Positions 35,501-42,649 of a DNA stretch of 64,000 nt are shown piece after piece. This stretch comes from Metellina segmentata (taxonomy: Eukaryota > Arthropoda > Arachnida > Araneae > Tetragnathidae): NCBI GenBank assembly GCA_947359465.1, contig OX375877.1, positions 76,644,698-76,708,697 on the forward strand, written 5' to 3'. Both the position numbers and the translations under genes were made by a program. Position 1 is the stretch's first letter; every line of letters begins with the position of its first letter. The notes below the pieces were generated by a model that had not been told where the DNA came from, made no database searches, and saw only the letters and a list, made by a program, of their open reading frames with translations.

Positions 35501-37985
35501 TTTTCAAGCATAAAGATATTGTTTAGAACCAAATAAAAATTTATTTAGATGGGGAAAATACAAGATTAAAAGTATGAATCAACTATATTTTAGTGCATGC
35601 AAAATTGTGGATAGGAAAAAGAATTAGTAAATTTTGTTTCATTGTACCCCGTCTTCCCCTATTCCTTGAAATAACATCAAAATGGAAAGAACAAAATGGC
35701 TAAATTTGTTCACAATAAAAATATATTAATGTATGTATTTTTGAAATCATTGATGTTCTATAACGACTTAGCATTTATATACATTATCGTTGTAGTTCTT
35801 TTCTGTAATATCACAAAGAATTTTAAATTTTTCATACAATTTAAATTACAAAACCTCTATCAAAGTAGTAGTATATATAATTTAATTGTAAAAAAATATG
35901 CTTCATTTCCATACTTGTATCTCCATGTAGCAACTGATTGATGAACTGGAGCAGTATGAAGACATCTGCCTCTGATACTTTTCTCTAAAATAGTTCCTGC
36001 AAAAAAAAATACATTTTTGCTAAACTTTGAATTACACAACATTTTTAATGGTGATAAAAAAAAATTAAATTCCTATAAATGCCTACTTGAACAGATATTA
36101 AAATAGTTTCTGAGTAAATCATCAGCCATTTTAGTCAAAGTAAAATTAATCTTAGCAACCTGTCCAGGTTAGTAGGTTGACTTACAGTTTTACGGCGCAA
36201 GGTCAATATTTGGTCATGTTGCTCCAGACGAAAGACATACAATATCAAATGGTACAGCTACACTCTACGTTTATGAGTGATGGCAACGGCTTGGCGATTT
36301 TTTTTGGCGCACTTCTAGTAGCGAGTTACGATAAATTAAGGCAACCCATCTTTCGTTGCTGTTGTTGTGGTTTTCACGGCAACCTCGGCAAACGGAAACT
36401 ATCAATTTTCATTTTGAATATTCTAGAAAGTTCTTCCAAAATCCGTTAAAATCGTTTGATTTCATTGATTCGTTTGAAATTTTTTTTTTCCTCCCATTGG
36501 TTATTTTGTTTTTAAAATATCCTTTTATTGCATTGGTCCTTTTAAATCGTTTTCTGTGATACCATTGGTCCATTTATTTGTATTTTGACAGTTGTGGAAT
36601 TTTTATTTTGTTATAATAGTTTTCACGACAGGATTAAGAGTTTTGTTTTTTTGACCATTTTCGTTTTCATTATTTTTTTACGAGAGAATTCTGACGTTAT
36701 CAGGTATTATTTCTTGCTTTTTTTCTTTTGTAAATCTTTTTCTTTTACAACATGCTCACTGTATTTAGTGTAATTGATAAGTTTCAGGGTATTCTTACCA
36801 TTCGTAGCTTAGTTTCTCTGTTGGTTCACAAATGTTTTTTGATATGTGATTAAGCTTACTACTTTTTGTGAAATTTTTTTTTAATATACTTTTTAAAACG
36901 TTCTGAAATGTGCTTAAAAAGTGTGTTGTAAAAAGAAAAAAAATTGTGACAGGAAAAGAGTTAAGAAATAATTCTTTCCTTGGCGACTTTAGAAGTGCGC
37001 CAAAAAAAATCGCCAAGCCGCTGCCATCAGTCATAAACGTAGAGTGTAGCTGTACCTATCAAATAATAGACACACACAAAATGAAAGTTTTACTGTCAGA
37101 GAAAAGAGAAATACACTCAGTGAGGAACTCACCCGACAGGAATCGAACCTGTGCAACCTACAACTTGAAGTTGCTAGCGCAGTGGGCATACCCACTGAAC
37201 CACAACGGCCCCGCAACCTATCCAGGAGGCCTCAGTTTTTATAAATAATTGCGCAGCACAAAAGTTTTAACCATATTGCACACCACATAATATGCATATT
37301 TCAATATCAAGAAAGCATTGAACTTAAATTCATCATAGTGCGGAAGCAGAACTTTAGTTACTCAGTTACTTTTATGAGGTATTCTCAATTGTTTATAAAT
37401 GTCAAACATTTTCTTCTTTTCATTAATATTTCATTTTTATGAAAGCACACGATAAAAAATTTAAACCCAGACAAATAATAGGAATTTATGAAAGCACCAA
37501 TCTAAGTAATAAATTTCCAAATTCTTATCTCACATTGACAAAAAATCATTTTGAACAAGCTGGTTTTTTCATAATTAGTTGTATGCGACATACTTAGTTT
37601 TAACGATGTTCTTAACACAGGGCACGAGAACTGATATTAAATTAATGCAAGAAAAATTTCCAGCCCCTTTTCCAGGCAATTTGGATTCATTCCTGGTAAC
37701 ACTTTTCAGCTTTGTTTCAATATCTAACTGCTGAAAGGTACACAACTAAATAACAATAATTATATGTTTTGAAAATTCGCTTATTAGTTGCATGAACACA
37801 AATCAATGAAATTCTATTACAGCTATCCTATCGCTTCATAAACCTTGAAATGAAAATGACAAGTGGTCCATGAAAAACTAAATAAATTCATATGAATAGT
37901 TTTGCGGAAGAACAGTTAAATATAAAATAAATACGGAAAAATTACCAAGAAATTTGAAACACGAGATTTGTTTACAAAGTGCCAT
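23457..37985 (-). CDS. MRPL52: Mitochondrial ribosomal protein mL52 (five exons)
   Basis: Gene span. The exons are 37985-37946, 35996-35915, 28389-28322, 27811-27747 and 23591-23457 (40+82+68+65+135 = 390 nt, 129 residues plus stop). Every junction is GT/AG and keeps the frame. The product is a component of the mitochondrial large ribosomal subunit. The N-terminus (MALCKQISCFKFLG, then KSIRGRCLHTAPV) is basic and Ser/Cys-rich without acids at the start, as expected of a matrix targeting peptide. The core [20 protein letters not shown] is the family hallmark, close to the human [20 protein letters not shown]. The C-terminal exon is a charged helix. The length fits the roughly 120-residue family. 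The gene shares a 376-bp intergenic region with TPGS1, which runs the other way. Confidence 0.9.
23930..25405 (+). pseudogene. LINE ORF2 3' half with RNase H (I/R1-group)
   Basis: The broken plus-strand ORF gives the reverse transcriptase end (ELIYLGILIDKNLSFIPHLN, then RATWGLDPKVKKIIYQKILE), then an RNase H domain starting IFTDGSKKEGKVGSGLV (24479 on). In RNase H the residues D (FTDGS), E (MAELIAI) and D (ITDSRS) are in place and the KAHAGQRE-NERAD-like motif follows across a frameshift. A C-terminal zinc-like tail follows: KCECGEGIQSADHIIYDC. A linked RNase H marks the I/Loa/R1-type LINE group rather than Jockey itself. The 3' end lies near 25405 before TTTTGATAAATAAAT. Stops and frameshifts make it dead. 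It is antisense within MRPL52 intron 4. Confidence 0.8.
26060..26640. other. GC-richer block, probably a transposon fragment
   Basis: GC and CpG are clearly above the flanks. It contains two perfect short palindromes in a row: GGGAGATG-A-CATCTCCC (26432-26448) and TGTCTC-T-GAGACA (26454-26466). Open frames of about 100 codons exist but match no domain I know. Probably a 5' or 3' untranslated part of a LINE. Confidence 0.4.
27747..27811 (-). CDS. MRPL52: MRPL52 exon 4
   Basis: Acceptor TTTAG, donor GTAAGT. Encodes DGQPAPLPTAKKNRIELHKD YC; the D is split over the junction with exon 3. Confidence 0.9.
27812..28321 (-). other. MRPL52 intron 3 (510 bp)
   Basis: GTAATT donor, TTTAG acceptor. Contains a homopolymer T20 and C5 run at 28159-28183; otherwise nothing. 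Confidence 0.8.
28159..28183. repeat. T20-C5 homopolymer run
   Basis: Twenty T then five C, followed by A6. Length is likely to vary between individuals and assemblies. Confidence 0.85.
28322..28389 (-). CDS. MRPL52: MRPL52 exon 3, family signature
   Basis: Encodes [20 protein letters not shown] and YS. The [12 protein letters not shown] motif identifies mL52. It starts with one base that completes a split Lys codon and ends with one base of the next Asp codon. Confidence 0.93.
29852..31758. mobile_element. hAT-like nonautonomous element nested in the mariner
   Basis: Short inverted ends CAGGGTT...AACCCTG, flanked by a 5-bp direct repeat TGCAG (29847-29851 and 31759-31763). The ends carry repeated subterminal motifs AAGGAGT (at least eight, left and right). 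There is no transposase frame. It resembles the CAGGGTGG elements at 45392 and 58653 in its terminal sequence and target duplication size. Confidence 0.8.
30700..31115. repeat. Degenerate minisatellite, about 16-bp unit
   Basis: More than 20 variable copies of AAAAGTYYAAAATCYA inside the nested hAT-like element. Units diverge in a gradient from left (AAGTCCAAAATCC) to right (AAGTTTGAAATTTGG). Confidence 0.85.
31780..32800 (+). pseudogene. Mariner transposase relic
   Basis: The N-terminal helix-turn-helix part reads KEKNASQTARKMCAMNGQSA, then VSDDTVRMWFDKFKCENFSF. Further down, SVWYDYKGIIHY and the C-terminal SDFHLFMSLQNSLNG can be read across many stops and frame changes. The first and last thirds of a mariner transposase are visible and the catalytic part is heavily decayed. 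Confidence 0.85.
32930..33480 (+). repeat. Dispersed repeat, copy B (partner at 11047-11500)
   Basis: Collinear with copy A (see there). It also contains the hairpin CCCTCTT-AAC-AAGAGGG near 33104-33120 that copy A has lost (CCCTCTACCGTGACGGG). It ends in TTTGATTTAAATTGTGATT and CTCGCTTGATTTACATCAG. No coding capacity. Confidence 0.65.
33939..35659 (+). mobile_element. Pogo-like DNA transposon with repeated subterminal motifs
   Basis: Perfect inverted ends GGGGAAGACGGGGTACAATG (and on into AAACA) with TA target duplications (33937-33938 and 35660-35661). GTACAATGAAACA-type motifs recur inside near 34290-34345 and 35390-35480 in both orientations, roughly seven extra copies. Such subterminal repeats are usual transposase binding sites. 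It carries only part of the transposase. Confidence 0.9.
34437..35150 (+). pseudogene. Pogo-like transposase, C-terminal part, broken
   Basis: Frames in order: RIVVTLPPHTSNKLQPPLDK, FKSLKNFFNLAANYWMLCNP, then after a frameshift SFTPQNITKGFSETGIWPFN and EEDYLCSYMSDRPSP. This matches the end of the DDE domain and the acidic tail of pogo/clz9-type transposases in arthropods. After another frameshift near 35045 comes a basic tail (KKRKKTKKVLFSK). The DNA-binding domain and the first catalytic Asp residues are missing. Confidence 0.8.
35915..35996 (-). CDS. MRPL52: MRPL52 exon 2
   Basis: Acceptor TTTTTTTTTGCAG, donor GTATGG. Encodes GTILEKSIRGRCLHTAPVHQ and SVATWRYK. Carries the end of the targeting peptide and the start of the mature protein. 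Split codons on both sides match exons 1 and 3. Confidence 0.88.
36251..37056. mobile_element. MITE with ~67-bp TIRs and 8-bp target duplication
   Basis: Ends GGTACAGCTACACTCTACG... in inverted orientation; the TIRs agree over about 67 bp with two mismatches. The 8-bp direct repeat TATCAAAT flanks it exactly (36243-36250 and 37057-37064). No transposase. Short frames on both strands are by-products. The 217-bp element at 7512-7728 is a relative. Confidence 0.9.
37130..37216 (-). mobile_element. tRNA-derived SINE, family 2
   Basis: The minus strand reads GGGGCCGTTGTGGTTCAGTG with an A-box-like segment, and a B box GGTTCGATTCC. The block GCTAGCAAC...GTTGTAGGTTGCACAGG and the body (GTGTATTTCTCTTTTCTCTG, then ACAGTAAAA) recur at 40426-40530. 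The tRNA-like part does not close into a full cloverleaf in my reading and has a SINE body attached, so it is not called a tRNA gene. Confidence 0.65.
37946..37985 (-). CDS. MRPL52: MRPL52 exon 1 (start codon)
   Basis: ATG at 37985 in context ACAATGG, encoding MALCKQISCFKFL plus one base before donor GTAATT. The single left-over G joins GA of exon 2 to give Gly. No upstream in-frame ATG is needed. The first residues have targeting-peptide character. Confidence 0.8.
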
Positions 37986-38361
37986 TGTTTTCGTAACTTA
38001 AAGATGCCACAAATACATTTAGAAATTAAGGGGGAAAATTTGTTTCAATTAATTTGCTTCAAACAATATTCAAATACAATATTCAAACAATATTCAAAGT
38101 TTCTATTTTTTATGAGTTTGAACTCACAAAAAAAACACATTCAGACGCCCATTAAGTAATATATTAAATTAATATTACTTTTTTTTGAATAATGCAAAAT
38201 ATTTTTTGAAAGTAGATGGCAACATTATACATAAGTTTCGAATTCACTATTCAGTTTTGTTCGCTGTAGAAAAAAAATAAGTGAACAGATTGCAACATTT
38301 TAAAAACAAAGAAAAATCGTTTAATAACAAACGAGATTTGCTGATTTTGGAGTGGAAAATC
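37986..38361. promoter_or_regulatory. Putative bidirectional promoter of MRPL52 and TPGS1
   Basis: The two start codons face away from each other and are 376 bp apart, so both 5' UTRs and both promoters must lie here. The segment is very AT-rich, with AATATTCAAA repeated several times at 38060-38100. I see no convincing TATA box or CpG island. Confidence 0.5.
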
Positions 38362-39084
38362 ATGGAAGACGATAGTTTAGACAAAGCATTACAATATGCC
38401 ATATTATCACTTCTGGATATCAAACCGAAAGATCCTATAAAGTTCCTTGCTGCTCATTTTCAAATGGAATGTGAAACAAATCTGGTGGCTAAAGCAGTTC
38501 ATATACTTCAAGATATGACTATATATCACCCGGCTATGGAAGAGCGTTTGCTCAAAGCATATGCAACCATTTGCCAATACAATGAAGATGAAGGTCTTAC
38601 TGGTGATATATATACAGACTTATTAGTGAAATTAGTAGCCGATTCCCCTGCTTATCAACGGGAAAATTTTCTGCAGCATTTGCAATGTCAGAGTACAGAG
38701 TATGTGTCATTTGATGTTTTTCGCTCTGGTGTGCTTACTTTGATTCTTTTCAATCAGTTTGTTTTTGAAGTGAAACTATTGTTTTCAAAAATCTGTGTTG
38801 AAAATCATGATTCTGCTCCGACCTTTTTATGTAAGAAAGCTCTCAGAAAAATGAGTAAATGCTTGTCTGAAGCTGCAAAGAAAACTCTCAATGAAATGGA
38901 TAGTAGCTGTACCTTAGGAATTTCTGAACTCAGCTCGCCTGTGCGTAAAACTCTTACCAAGAATTTGCCAACTGCAGACTATGTGAAGCTCAATACATTT
39001 TTATCAGAAGCAGTAGAAATATTCTTGAGAGAAGTTCCCAAAATTAAATTTAAAACTAGTGATGTACATTTAGCTTGTAAGTAA
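38362..39084 (+). CDS. TPGS1: Tubulin polyglutamylase complex subunit 1
   Basis: A single-exon frame of 240 residues. The frame is open further 5', but the first ATG is at 38362 (MEDDSLDKALQYAILSLLDI). TPGS1 is the scaffold subunit of the TTLL1 polyglutamylase complex, which adds glutamate chains to tubulin in cilia, centrioles and neurites. The N-terminal LLDIKPKDPIKFLAAHF resembles the docking/dimerisation helix at the start of vertebrate TPGS1. The central QCQSTEYVSFDVFRSGVLTL aligns with the vertebrate QCRDHEAVPLSVFRAGTLTC. Length is somewhat below the human 290 residues. It ends HLACK and TAA. An AATAAA lies at 39359-39364, 275 nt downstream. Its divergent neighbour is MRPL52. No introns, unlike the gene 3' of it. 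Confidence 0.8.
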   Translation: MEDDSLDKALQYAILSLLDIKPKDPIKFLAAHFQMECETNLVAKAVHILQDMTIYHPAMEERLLKAYATICQYNEDEGLTGDIYTDLLVKLVADSPAYQRENFLQHLQCQSTEYVSFDVFRSGVLTLILFNQFVFEVKLLFSKICVENHDSAPTFLCKKALRKMSKCLSEAAKKTLNEMDSSCTLGISELSSPVRKTLTKNLPTADYVKLNTFLSEAVEIFLREVPKIKFKTSDVHLACK

Positions 39085-40425
39085 TCCAAAATTTGCTAGT
39101 ATCACGATTGTAGTATAACATTTTGAAACTGCTAGACGTAAGCTACTAAAATTCAATATAGTTTGTAAGTTAATAGAATAGTTATCAAAATGCGGCATCT
39201 AGACTTTTATTTGTCGTCTTATCCACTGCTTTATGCATTACAGCTACATCCATGTCTACAATTTATTTAATTTTGCAATACAATTTATTTAATTTTGCTA
39301 TGCCAGTCAAGACTTATAAACTCTTGGTTTTGAAACTAAAACCAATGTCTGTACCTAAAATAAATGCAAGATCTTTTGAAATTCTAGATTTATATATGTA
39401 TATTTTTATTTGTGAACCTTAAAATCATCCATGTAGTGCAGCATTGCATTATAAATTGTGTAATTCAATGTATTTTAAGTTTCATGATTCTGTATTTAAA
39501 ACAGATCTTACAGTCATTCTTGCCCTTTTATAAATGTGTTGTATGAAACATCTTTGTCAAATACGTTTTCCACATTGTATAACAATCCTTTAGGAAAAAA
39601 AACTATCTATAGACTATCCAAATCATATTTAATGGTGTTTTCTATAAAGGGGAAAACAGTGTTTTGATAATATATGACCACTATTTCATTTGTCCATTCT
39701 TTACAACTAAACTACACATGCTGTTAATAACAAGAAATGCAATCAATGAAAATAAAAAGAATTTGCCATCTCACACACATTCCATCAGTTATTCCACACT
39801 GCTAAACCTTCCTTTACACTTTCTGCATGCTATTAATTGATAGCCATTATAATAATGTGACATGTTTATTTTGAGGAGTGGCTCAATTTTATTTGGGTGA
39901 AATGTTGGCACTGGAAATAGGTAGTTTACTGGTTATAGAACTTGCAGTAAGTAAAAATCTTAGTAAATGTATATCCAATTTGTCGTCAAGTGTGATAATG
40001 TGACATTTTGTATCCAACCCCCCCCCCTATGGTACACCGGATAAAGTCTTTCCACAGTAGCAGACGTGATAGGAGCAGTTCTCATGGTAGACAGTACTTG
40101 ATGTTATTTTTTGTATTTTATTCAATTCTTGCACACCTTTTAATATCAAAACAATGAATAGATTAAAAACTGGAACCTACAAAATAAGCTGCATGTTACT
40201 ACAAAAGCTTTTTGCATTTCCCCGGGACGGAATGCATGAAACCTACATAAGGCCCTATGTTCCAGATAAAAAAATGTCCCTATGTTTAAGAACCTGTTTA
40301 CAAAAAAATCACTTTTATATAAATGCTTATGGTTAGTGATCTACTCTTGCCATGACTTCAAATTAGCTAAAAAATTTCGATTATTTTCATGGTGTCACCA
40401 TGTTTATGGAGTAGGGTTTTCCACA
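39085..40425. other. TPGS1 3' UTR and intergenic DNA
   Basis: The proximal part, up to the AATAAA at 39359-39364, is probably 3' UTR. Beyond it I see AT-rich DNA and a C9 run near 40018. No gene supported. Confidence 0.45.
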
Positions 40426-40530
40426 GTGCTAGCAACCTGCCAGATTTAGGTTGTGCAGGTTTGATTCCAAAATTTACTTAAGGTGAATTTCTTTTTTCTA
40501 TGTCAGTAAAATTATTATTATGTGAATGTA
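40426..40530 (+). mobile_element. tRNA-derived SINE, family 2
   Basis: CACAGTGCTAGCAACCTGCC, a B box GGTTTGATTCC, and then the body GGTGAATTTCTTTTTTCTAT with GTCAGTAAAA match the minus-strand copy at 37130-37216 in order. The A-box side is decayed. Confidence 0.6.
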
Positions 40531-41600
40531 TATTGTGTTTGCCACACCTTGACTTAATATTGCTCTTGCATCAAAACAACCAACTTGACTATTTTCACAT
40601 GCTTATGCTTGTGAATACTTTTAAACTTTTGCTACAGCAATAATGTTTATTTAAATCTACGTTAATATGTGGGTACAAAAATTTTCATTGGCCACTGTCG
40701 TGCTGTGTCGATCAAAATCATTGGGTTTGATGAATGTTCCATCATGACTAAGAACAGATGTGGCCTTCAAATCAGTTTAGTCATAACCTCTCATGAAAAA
40801 AGAGTGAAATGCTTAATCACATCATTTTAATCTTTATATGTGCTAATGTCAGACTGAACTGCATGTTTCTTGGTTTCTTCAGGTCAACACCAAAATTACA
40901 AATAAATTTTAACATGAGTAGAAACAACAGAAGTTTATGTCGTAGTAATATTTTTGGGAAAGTAATCCATTCTATTTTGACAGTGGAAACTTAATTTCCA
41001 ATTTAGCATGAAAAGGGGCTTTCGAATTTTCTTCACATCATGTATCTATTGACTTTTTACAAATGCAGTCGAGTTATATTAATCTTACATAACTAGTAGT
41101 TTGTGATCCCTAGGGTTTCGAAATAAATTTTAACTGATTCCAAACATCTGGAAAACCGCTCAGTCAAGTTTCCTAGTTCTCTCTTAGATGTTAAAAAACT
41201 GAATTCAATAAATTTTAACCAGTGGGCATTGAAATATCAAACATGTATCTGATGATTTTGTCTATGGAAGGTTCTTCACGATTGTTTTACACTCTGGGTG
41301 TAATACACAATCAATAAAAGGAAAAAGCATTGATTTTATATTTAAAAGTGACGCTTCGTCAGGGGTAAATTTACAATATGTTTGTCATTTCTAGGGTATA
41401 GGATTCATATTTACATATATAAATATATATAGTCGTTCACATGACAACGAAAGGACCCTCGCATGTCCCTTTTCTCTTTACCGGGATGAAAGTCGTAGGA
41501 CAACGTCTCTCAGGTATCCAATGATTCTTTCTAAAATAAATTACTTTTAAATCAAATAAAAAAAAGTTAGAGGGGCTAGAAAACTAAAGGCAGCCAAAAT
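40531..41600. other. Intergenic, nothing recognised
   Basis: AT-rich with chance frames. The block 41440-41540 is GC-richer but unidentified. Confidence 0.4.
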
Positions 41601-41746
41601 TGTTAGACGCATTCCCGGCTCAAGTAGTCACCCTCCCAACTACTGGTCAGGACCCGGGTGGAAGGGTAGTGAGTTCGAATCCAACCAAATACCGTCGTGT
41701 CCAAATAGTGCGTTATGTTGCTCCAGTACGACGTTAATTAAAATAC
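41600..41746 (+). mobile_element. tRNA-derived SINE, family 1 tail type, copy 1
   Basis: B box GAGTTCGAATCC near 41671-41682, preceded by GGAAGGGTAGT. The tail TTGCTCCAGTACGACGTTAA is shared with the next two copies. Confidence 0.65.
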
Positions 41747-41784
41747 ATACCTACCTTGAAATGGCAAGTAAAATCTGTTTTCTC

Positions 41785-41965
41785 TTTAAACGTTGACGTG
41801 GTGTGAAAGTTTGGAGATTGATGAGCCAGCTCAGGTGTGACCTCGTAATCTGACCGTGATTCAAAATTACGTGGTGTTGTCCTCGAATCTTTTCCTTGGG
41901 AGCTTGATCCCAGACCGTGGTCAATAGTCCATTTTGTTGCTCTAGTACTACGTTAATTAAAAAAT
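41785..41965 (+). mobile_element. SINE family 1, copy 2 (head lost)
   Basis: Contains the family body in plus orientation: GTGTGAAAGTTTGGAGA, AATCTGACCGTGATTCAAAA and the tail TTGCTCTAGTACTACGTTAA. It lies tail to tail with copy 3. Confidence 0.7.
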
Positions 41966-41995
41966 TACCAAATTGGAGGTAGATAGGGATTATTT

Positions 41996-42330
41996 TAATT
42001 AACGTCACACTGGAGCAACGGGTTTTTGGTGACGGTCCGGGATCAGTCCCTTAAGGGAAAGATCCGAGGAAAACACCTCGTAATTTTGAACCACGGTCAG
42101 ATGACGAAGCAACACCTGAGCTGGCACCCCACTCTCCAAACTTCCACACCAACCCAACGTGAGGACTTTCGGCCACGACAGATTTAAGGCGCACCAGCCG
42201 CCTCTACACCATACGCTTACAAACATCCATGCCCGAACCCGATTCGAACCAGGAACCTTCCGATTCAGAGACTAACACCTTAACCACTATACCGGTTGGT
42301 CGGCTGTGACGGTTCCGGATCAATCCCGAA
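41996..42330 (-). mobile_element. SINE family 1, copy 3 (full length)
   Basis: The minus strand has the tRNA-like head GGTATAGTGGTTAAGGTGTT near 42290, a B box GGTTCGAATCG near 42240, the body with the CGGTCAGATGACGA block (plus strand) and the tail TTGCTCCAGTGTGACGTTAA. Orientation is opposite to copy 2. Confidence 0.75.
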
Positions 42331-42508
42331 GGGAAAGAACCTCATACTTTAAAAATCTGGCAGTATTTTATTAACTGTTTGGGTTTCGTATTCAAGTATT
42401 TACCCTCATGGTTTAATGTTTATAGTCAAATTGTTTTGCTTAAGAAGGCTCTTAAGAGACCACTTCTGGCGAATTTATTTTCTAAAACATTAAAATTGAC
42501 TTTTCAAA

Positions 42509-42649
42509 ATGCAAAGTGCTCTCATACCAGGTCTCGATCTTTTAAATCTCTCTGACAAGCAAACAGAAAATCCTAATTCTTGCAATTACCAAGCAGGAAT
42601 TAAATTCCGACTCTTTGGAGATAACTTTCATATTCCTGTTGCCTTTTCG
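42509..42649 (+). CDS. Pseudokinase exon 1
   Basis: ATG at 42509 (context AAAATGC). Encodes MQSALIPGLDLLNLSDK and further to HIPVAFS, 47 codons, phase 0, donor GTAAGT. Contains no recognised domain. The frame stays open for 93 nt past the donor, so the exon could be misread as a 78-codon ORF. Confidence 0.75.

Larger units (their letters stand above)
28390..35914 (-). other. MRPL52 intron 2 (7525 bp)
   Basis: GTATGG donor at 35914, TTTAG acceptor. Contains the mariner at 29681-32856 with its nested hAT-like insertion, the dispersed repeat at 32930-33480 and the pogo-like element at 33939-35659. 28390-29680 and 33480-33938 hold nothing I recognise. Confidence 0.8.
35997..37945 (-). other. MRPL52 intron 1 (1949 bp)
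   Basis: GTAATT donor, GCAG acceptor. Holds the 806-bp MITE (36251-37056) and a tRNA-SINE (37130-37216); 37217-37945 is AT-rich with nothing recognised. Confidence 0.75.

Noticed and set aside
37130..37216. A tRNA gene on the minus strand
   Set aside because: A and B boxes are present, but pairing of the stems is incomplete in my reading and the downstream body recurs at 40.4 kb, so a SINE head fits better.
38281..38361. Upstream extension of TPGS1 by 27 codons
   Set aside because: The frame is open but contains no ATG before 38362; the extension would need a GTG start.
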